Assembly: GCA_004294445.1 (NCBI GenBank)
Contig: REAZ01000019.1
Coordinates: 1-64,000 of the forward strand
DNA: 64,000 nt
Direction of reading: 5' to 3'
Origin: Cytophagales bacterium
GTDB taxonomy: Bacteria > Bacteroidota > Bacteroidia > Cytophagales > Thermoflexibacteraceae
Made by a program: the position numbers and the translations under genes. The notes under the pieces are model-generated. The model was not told where the DNA came from. It saw only the letters and a program-made list of their open reading frames with translations, and did no database searches. This document shows, one piece after another, positions 60,199-64,000 of the stretch (position 1 is its first letter; every line of letters starts with the position of its first letter).

Positions 60199-63100
60199 TC
60201 AATTAATTATCGAGAATGAGCCTTTCCTCGGTCGATTGGTTAAGCCAAATTGTATTACATAAAAATAAACGCCTGTGGGCAGAGATTCTCCGTTAATAGT
60301 GCCGTCCCAATCATTCTTATAGTTTTTCCTCTGTAATATTTCCTTTCCCCAACGATTAAATATGAGAATAGAATTTTCAGGATATAGCTCTATATTTTTC
60401 ACATAAAGCACGTCATTGAGTCCATCTCCATTCGGTGTAATGACATCTACCACATCTACATCTGCCTCATTATTTACCCGTACTACCACACTATCTACGT
60501 TCCTACAGCCTGCGGCATCTATACCCGTAACTATATAAGTCGTTGTTACTCTGGGGCTTGCTATTGGCGTAGCAGTAGAGTCTTTGTTAAGTCCTTCCTT
60601 AGGTCTCCATACAAAGGAACTTGCCCCTGTAGCTAAGAGCCTCACCCCGAAACCAATGGTTACAGAAGTATCTTTGCCTGCATCTACTTTTGGTAACTCC
60701 AACAGACGGATAGAAACGGACAAACTTGTATCCCTGAAACACTTATTCTGAGCTATTCGGCGATAGTAACTTGTAGAATCTGGAATAGGAGGCGCAAGAT
60801 CTCTGGCAACGGCACGAGGAATACTTATCCATGTTTTTCTGTCTTTTGATACTTGCCACTGATATTGGAACACGCCTACATTATCCGTAGGGGTAGTCCC
60901 TCGCAAAGTATCAGGCTGCACTCCTCTACATACGATTAGCCCCGTTCCAAGAATCCTATTGTTTGTAACTGGCTCATTTACAGCAATCAGTACCGTATTA
61001 CTTGTATCGGAGAAGCAAGAAGACTGCACAATTCTTCTGAATTTGGTGCTTCTTAGCAAATCGGGTGTGTAGTTACGAGTATTCGCGATAGTTTTCCAAG
61101 TGCTATCTGTTACATTTTGCTGCCAAATATAAGTGTATTTTCCATCACCACCTGTCGGCAAAGAACCCGCCAAACTATCGGCTTTTGCCTTTAAGCAAAT
61201 TTCTTGGTTATCTCTGATGATGTTGTTTCTTACTTTGTCCACAAAGCCAATTTTGATTACCTTACTCGTGTCAATTCCGCATTGAAGAGCAGTTACAATT
61301 CTGCGATAGTAAGATGTCTTAGTAATTCCTTGTGGTTTGAAATTTTGGAGCGTATCTGCCAAAGACCAAGTTTTTAGCGAGTCGGTAGATACTTGCCAGC
61401 GGTATCTGTAGCCGCCGCCGCCGCCTCTTGGCACACTTCCTACTATTTCTCTAATGTTCGCCCCTTCGCATACTGTCTGATTGCCGCTTACTGTATTGTC
61501 CTCTATGCCCGAAACGGTAGTGATATAGACCACGTTACTGATATTCAATTTGCAGCCGTTGTCTATTACTCTGCGGAAATATAGTTTACCTACAGCCATT
61601 TTCTTTGGAGGTCCGTAGTTTATTTTATTGCCCGCCGAGTCTATTTTTGCCCAGTTGATGGAGTCGGGTGAGGACTGCCAAATGTACTTGAAATACCCTT
61701 TACCTTCTGGCTTTGTGGCTCGGAGGGAATCTGCGGCTATATTGCTACAGTTTAGCTGGTTAGGGCTTGTGATTTGGTTTTTTCCGAAAGCAAAAGCCCT
61801 CGCAACTACTACACTCGCACTTGTATCGGCATAGCACAAACTTTTTACTATCCTTCTGAAATAGGTAGTATCTGTTACATTGTCAAGCACTAAACGTAAG
61901 GAATCGCCTCTGTTATTCCAGTTTTTCTTATCCAAAGAAGTTTGCCAAAGATAGGTATATTTTCCGCCACCGTTAATAGGCACATTGCCTGTGAGCCTTA
62001 CTTTTGCCGTATCTCCATCACAATAGACAGGAGAGTTTACTTGAATTCTGTTGTTGGCGATAGGCGAAAAAATAGTAATCAGAATGGTATTACTTGTATC
62101 TCTTTTGCAATTATTAAAAACTATGCGGCGGAAATACGTATTTTTAATGATATTATTTGTAGGATACAGACGAAGCATCGTATCTGCTTTTGTAGCAGTA
62201 TCCGCCCTTATCCATGTTTTCTTGTCCAAAGAAGCTTGCCATTGGAATCTATAATTCACTGTATCTTTTTTGGTAACATTTGCAGTATCAGCTAAGAAAG
62301 CTATCTTTCCTTTGGGGCATATACTTTGGTCTTTTCCTATCCCATTTGCCCCAAAAGGCTGTACTACTTTGATAGTAAGCACTTTAGTAGTGTCCGAAAA
62401 GCACGTTTTATCTTTTACTATCCTTCTGAAATAAGTAGTTACAAAAACATCTATTGGCTTGTAGTTTTCAGAACCGTCAGCATCAGTCCACTCTTTTAGG
62501 TTAGTGGAATATTGCCATTGATACGAATATTTACCATCTCCTCCTGTTACTTTTTTTGTACTTCTTAGGGTTCTGGCACTGTCACCCAAGCAGATGGTTT
62601 GGGCGGCACTAATTTCGTTATTGGCTAATTTCCTATAGTATTTGATAGTAATGATATTACTTGTATCATTCACGCACCTTGTATCGCTGGCTATACGTCT
62701 GAAATAAGTTACGGTATCGGGCAGGGAACCAATTCTTAAATTTTGTCCAATGCCAATATTTGTCCAGTTTTTCTTGTCAAGCCCGCGCTGCCACTGATAG
62801 GTAAGTGCTGTTCCCTTGCTGCCTGTAGGGGCTGTTCCCTGCAAAGTTGGGAAGGGCTGCCCCTCGCAAATACTCTGGTCTTTGTCTATCTTGCTCCCTA
62901 CAATGCGGCAGGGGTTGATAACAATAGTGAGTTTTCTATAAAAAATGAGTCCTGTAACCCTTGTATTAGAAATTTGTAATAAGTATTTGCCTTCTTGAGA
63001 GTTTTTCATGGCATCGGCAATGGTAAGAGCGCCGTCGGGGGCGGGCGAACTTAGCGATACGCCTTCTCTAAACCATTGGTATAGGTTGTTTGCTCCGCTC

Positions 63101-63735
63101 GTGCTAATTGTATAGCTGAAGGCATCTCCCTCATTGAGGGTAATAGTGCTATCTTTGGTCGTACTTGTTCCTTTGCCTATTGGTACGGATACACCAAGCG
63201 TATCCTTATCTGTCCCTTCGGGCAGGTAAGTAAATGTGGAAAATTTACCAATATTAGGCTCCAAACTGCCAAAACTAAGTTGATTATTATTGACAATCAC
63301 TGAGCCTAAGGTCTTAAGGGCAGTAAGGTCGGGAATCGAAGTAAACTGATTTTTGCTTAGGTTAAGCGTAACGAGTTTGGTAAGTGCTGTGGATATTCGT
63401 ACTGGCACAGTCCCTGTCAGTGAGTTATTAGAAAGGTTTAGTACGGTCAGCTCTGTAAGATTGGCAATAGAGTCCGACAGCGAGCCTGTCATTTTTACAC
63501 CAGAGAGAATAAGGCTCGTAACGCGCCCGCCTGTGAGGGTAACGCCGCCCCAAGTGCTTATTGCTTTGGTCAAATCCCATGGAACACCCGAAAGACCAGT
63601 CCAAGAAGCACCCTTTGTCCTAAAGTACAAATTTCGCAAAGCCAAAGAGTCGGCTGCCCTATTCTGTGCATCTGCTTCTGTGGCAAATACACCTATCAAA
63701 AAGACAAATAAGAAAATAAATCTATATTTTTTCAC
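60199..63735 (-). CDS. Giant T9SS cargo protein with LRR, eight Ig-like repeats and gliding-motility C-terminal domain
   Basis: 1178 aa. Signal peptide (FIFLFVFLIGVFATEADAQ), leucine-rich repeats at about 40-180 (SLSDSIANLTELTVLNLSNN), an Ig-like domain, then eight tandem ~90-residue units (about 280-1010), each with a 'Q.IC.G...L.GT.P.GG.GKYTY.WQ.S.D...W' front half and 'TYFRRIV...C..DTSN' back half and two Cys. A PKD-like domain follows (about 1010-1085), then the type B sorting domain: VITPNGDGLNDVLYV, ILIFNRWGKEI, DWDGTINGESLPTGVY. It probably forms a surface filament used in adhesion or gliding (inference from SprB-like layout). Start ATG 63735; the 265 bases beyond it to the window end show no gene. 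Confidence 0.93.
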   Translation of the reverse strand: MKKYRFIFLFVFLIGVFATEADAQNRAADSLALRNLYFRTKGASWTGLSGVPWDLTKAISTWGGVTLTGGRVTSLILSGVKMTGSLSDSIANLTELTVLNLSNNSLTGTVPVRISTALTKLVTLNLSKNQFTSIPDLTALKTLGSVIVNNNQLSFGSLEPNIGKFSTFTYLPEGTDKDTLGVSVPIGKGTSTTKDSTITLNEGDAFSYTISTSGANNLYQWFREGVSLSSPAPDGALTIADAMKNSQEGKYLLQISNTRVTGLIFYRKLTIVINPCRIVGSKIDKDQSICEGQPFPTLQGTAPTGSKGTALTYQWQRGLDKKNWTNIGIGQNLRIGSLPDTVTYFRRIASDTRCVNDTSNIITIKYYRKLANNEISAAQTICLGDSARTLRSTKKVTGGDGKYSYQWQYSTNLKEWTDADGSENYKPIDVFVTTYFRRIVKDKTCFSDTTKVLTIKVVQPFGANGIGKDQSICPKGKIAFLADTANVTKKDTVNYRFQWQASLDKKTWIRADTATKADTMLRLYPTNNIIKNTYFRRIVFNNCKRDTSNTILITIFSPIANNRIQVNSPVYCDGDTAKVRLTGNVPINGGGKYTYLWQTSLDKKNWNNRGDSLRLVLDNVTDTTYFRRIVKSLCYADTSASVVVARAFAFGKNQITSPNQLNCSNIAADSLRATKPEGKGYFKYIWQSSPDSINWAKIDSAGNKINYGPPKKMAVGKLYFRRVIDNGCKLNISNVVYITTVSGIEDNTVSGNQTVCEGANIREIVGSVPRGGGGGYRYRWQVSTDSLKTWSLADTLQNFKPQGITKTSYYRRIVTALQCGIDTSKVIKIGFVDKVRNNIIRDNQEICLKAKADSLAGSLPTGGDGKYTYIWQQNVTDSTWKTIANTRNYTPDLLRSTKFRRIVQSSCFSDTSNTVLIAVNEPVTNNRILGTGLIVCRGVQPDTLRGTTPTDNVGVFQYQWQVSKDRKTWISIPRAVARDLAPPIPDSTSYYRRIAQNKCFRDTSLSVSIRLLELPKVDAGKDTSVTIGFGVRLLATGASSFVWRPKEGLNKDSTATPIASPRVTTTYIVTGIDAAGCRNVDSVVVRVNNEADVDVVDVITPNGDGLNDVLYVKNIELYPENSILIFNRWGKEILQRKNYKNDWDGTINGESLPTGVYFYVIQFGLTNRPRKGSFSIIN

Positions 63736-64000
63736 AGTATTCCAAATAAGTTTATGTGAGTATTTGATTAAATCTTAATAAAAATTGTACCGCTATTCTA
63801 CTTTACAGCTAAGAATAAAGAAAAACTTAAAAAAAACTTTATTTACCTTTTAAAAGTTACATCTCTCCTTCTTTAATTGCAATTTTTTGAATTTGTAAAC
63901 AATTTATCGTTAGAATGTGTTAATATTGCTCAGGATACTTACTCAAAAATAATTCGTTTGCATAGATAGTTTGCCAAAATGCTTCATTTTAACATTTTTA

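Noticed and set aside
1-64000. CRISPR arrays, tRNA and rRNA genes
   Set aside because: No regularly spaced repeat-spacer array and no tRNA or rRNA signature was found on either strand by reading.

Overview
The window looks like a chromosomal segment of a Bacteroidota bacterium, most likely of the order Cytophagales (inference). The sequence is AT-rich. It carries two secreted proteins with the gliding-motility-type C-terminal domain used by type IX secretion, a PorP/SprF outer-membrane protein, a SusC/SusD pair, another TonB-dependent receptor, a Bacteroidota-type GlmM and a DUF4834 protein. The only promoter boxes I could recognise are of the Bacteroidota TAnnTTTG type. No rRNA, tRNA or CRISPR array was seen.

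Bases 1-6150 are accessory DNA: a broken IS3-family transposase fragment, a clipped small ORF, and a leftward type III restriction-modification block (res, a GxxExxY gene, mod). The GxxExxY gene is framed by copies of one short repeat. Bases 6151-13000 hold a large unknown protein, a T9SS cargo protein, two small genes and glmM. Bases 13000-15050 are accessory again: a PD-(D/E)XK 'transposase' nuclease, strong hairpins, an attC-like imperfect palindrome and one orphan gene that looks like a cassette.

Bases 15234-20584 form a rightward cluster: cysteine desulfurase, Ppx/GppA phosphatase and a TPR-CHAT protease-like protein. Bases 20654-28420 run leftward: aldo/keto reductase, PhyH dioxygenase, a PyrR-like phosphoribosyltransferase, a secreted unknown, a membrane-anchored Ppx-like protein, methylmalonyl-CoA mutase, glutathione peroxidase and a 48-residue peptide with a GG motif. 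Bases 28553-38038 hold a TonB receptor, leucyl aminopeptidase, ApbE and SusD/SusC.

At 38361-42929 is the most striking gene: a 1522-residue CHAT protease-like / STAND NTPase / multi-pass membrane protein. It is followed by YajQ, a Tat-exported sugar isomerase-like protein, a LolC/E-type permease, a STAS-like protein, a kinase-fold protein, a PIG-L deacetylase, YqeY, thiolase, an altronate dehydratase-family protein and DUF4834. Bases 52000-57030 are accessory: a membrane protein with three winged-helix-like modules, a toxin-antitoxin pair, an ATPase remnant cut in its P-loop, an IS3 transposase tail with a probable terminal repeat, and a SpoIIE-type phosphatase receptor whose 5' end the IS appears to have removed. 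The window closes with a sigma-54 activator, a lipoprotein, PorP/SprF and a giant repeat-containing T9SS cargo protein with eight tandem Ig-like units.

Recurring themes are IS3-driven decay at two sites, short palindromic repeats carried in or around genes, and signalling or defence-like modules (two CHAT proteins, STAND, kinase-like, STAS, SpoIIE). No single operon can be called a complete new system from sequence alone. The CHAT-STAND-membrane protein and the attC-like cassette are the best candidates for new biology.
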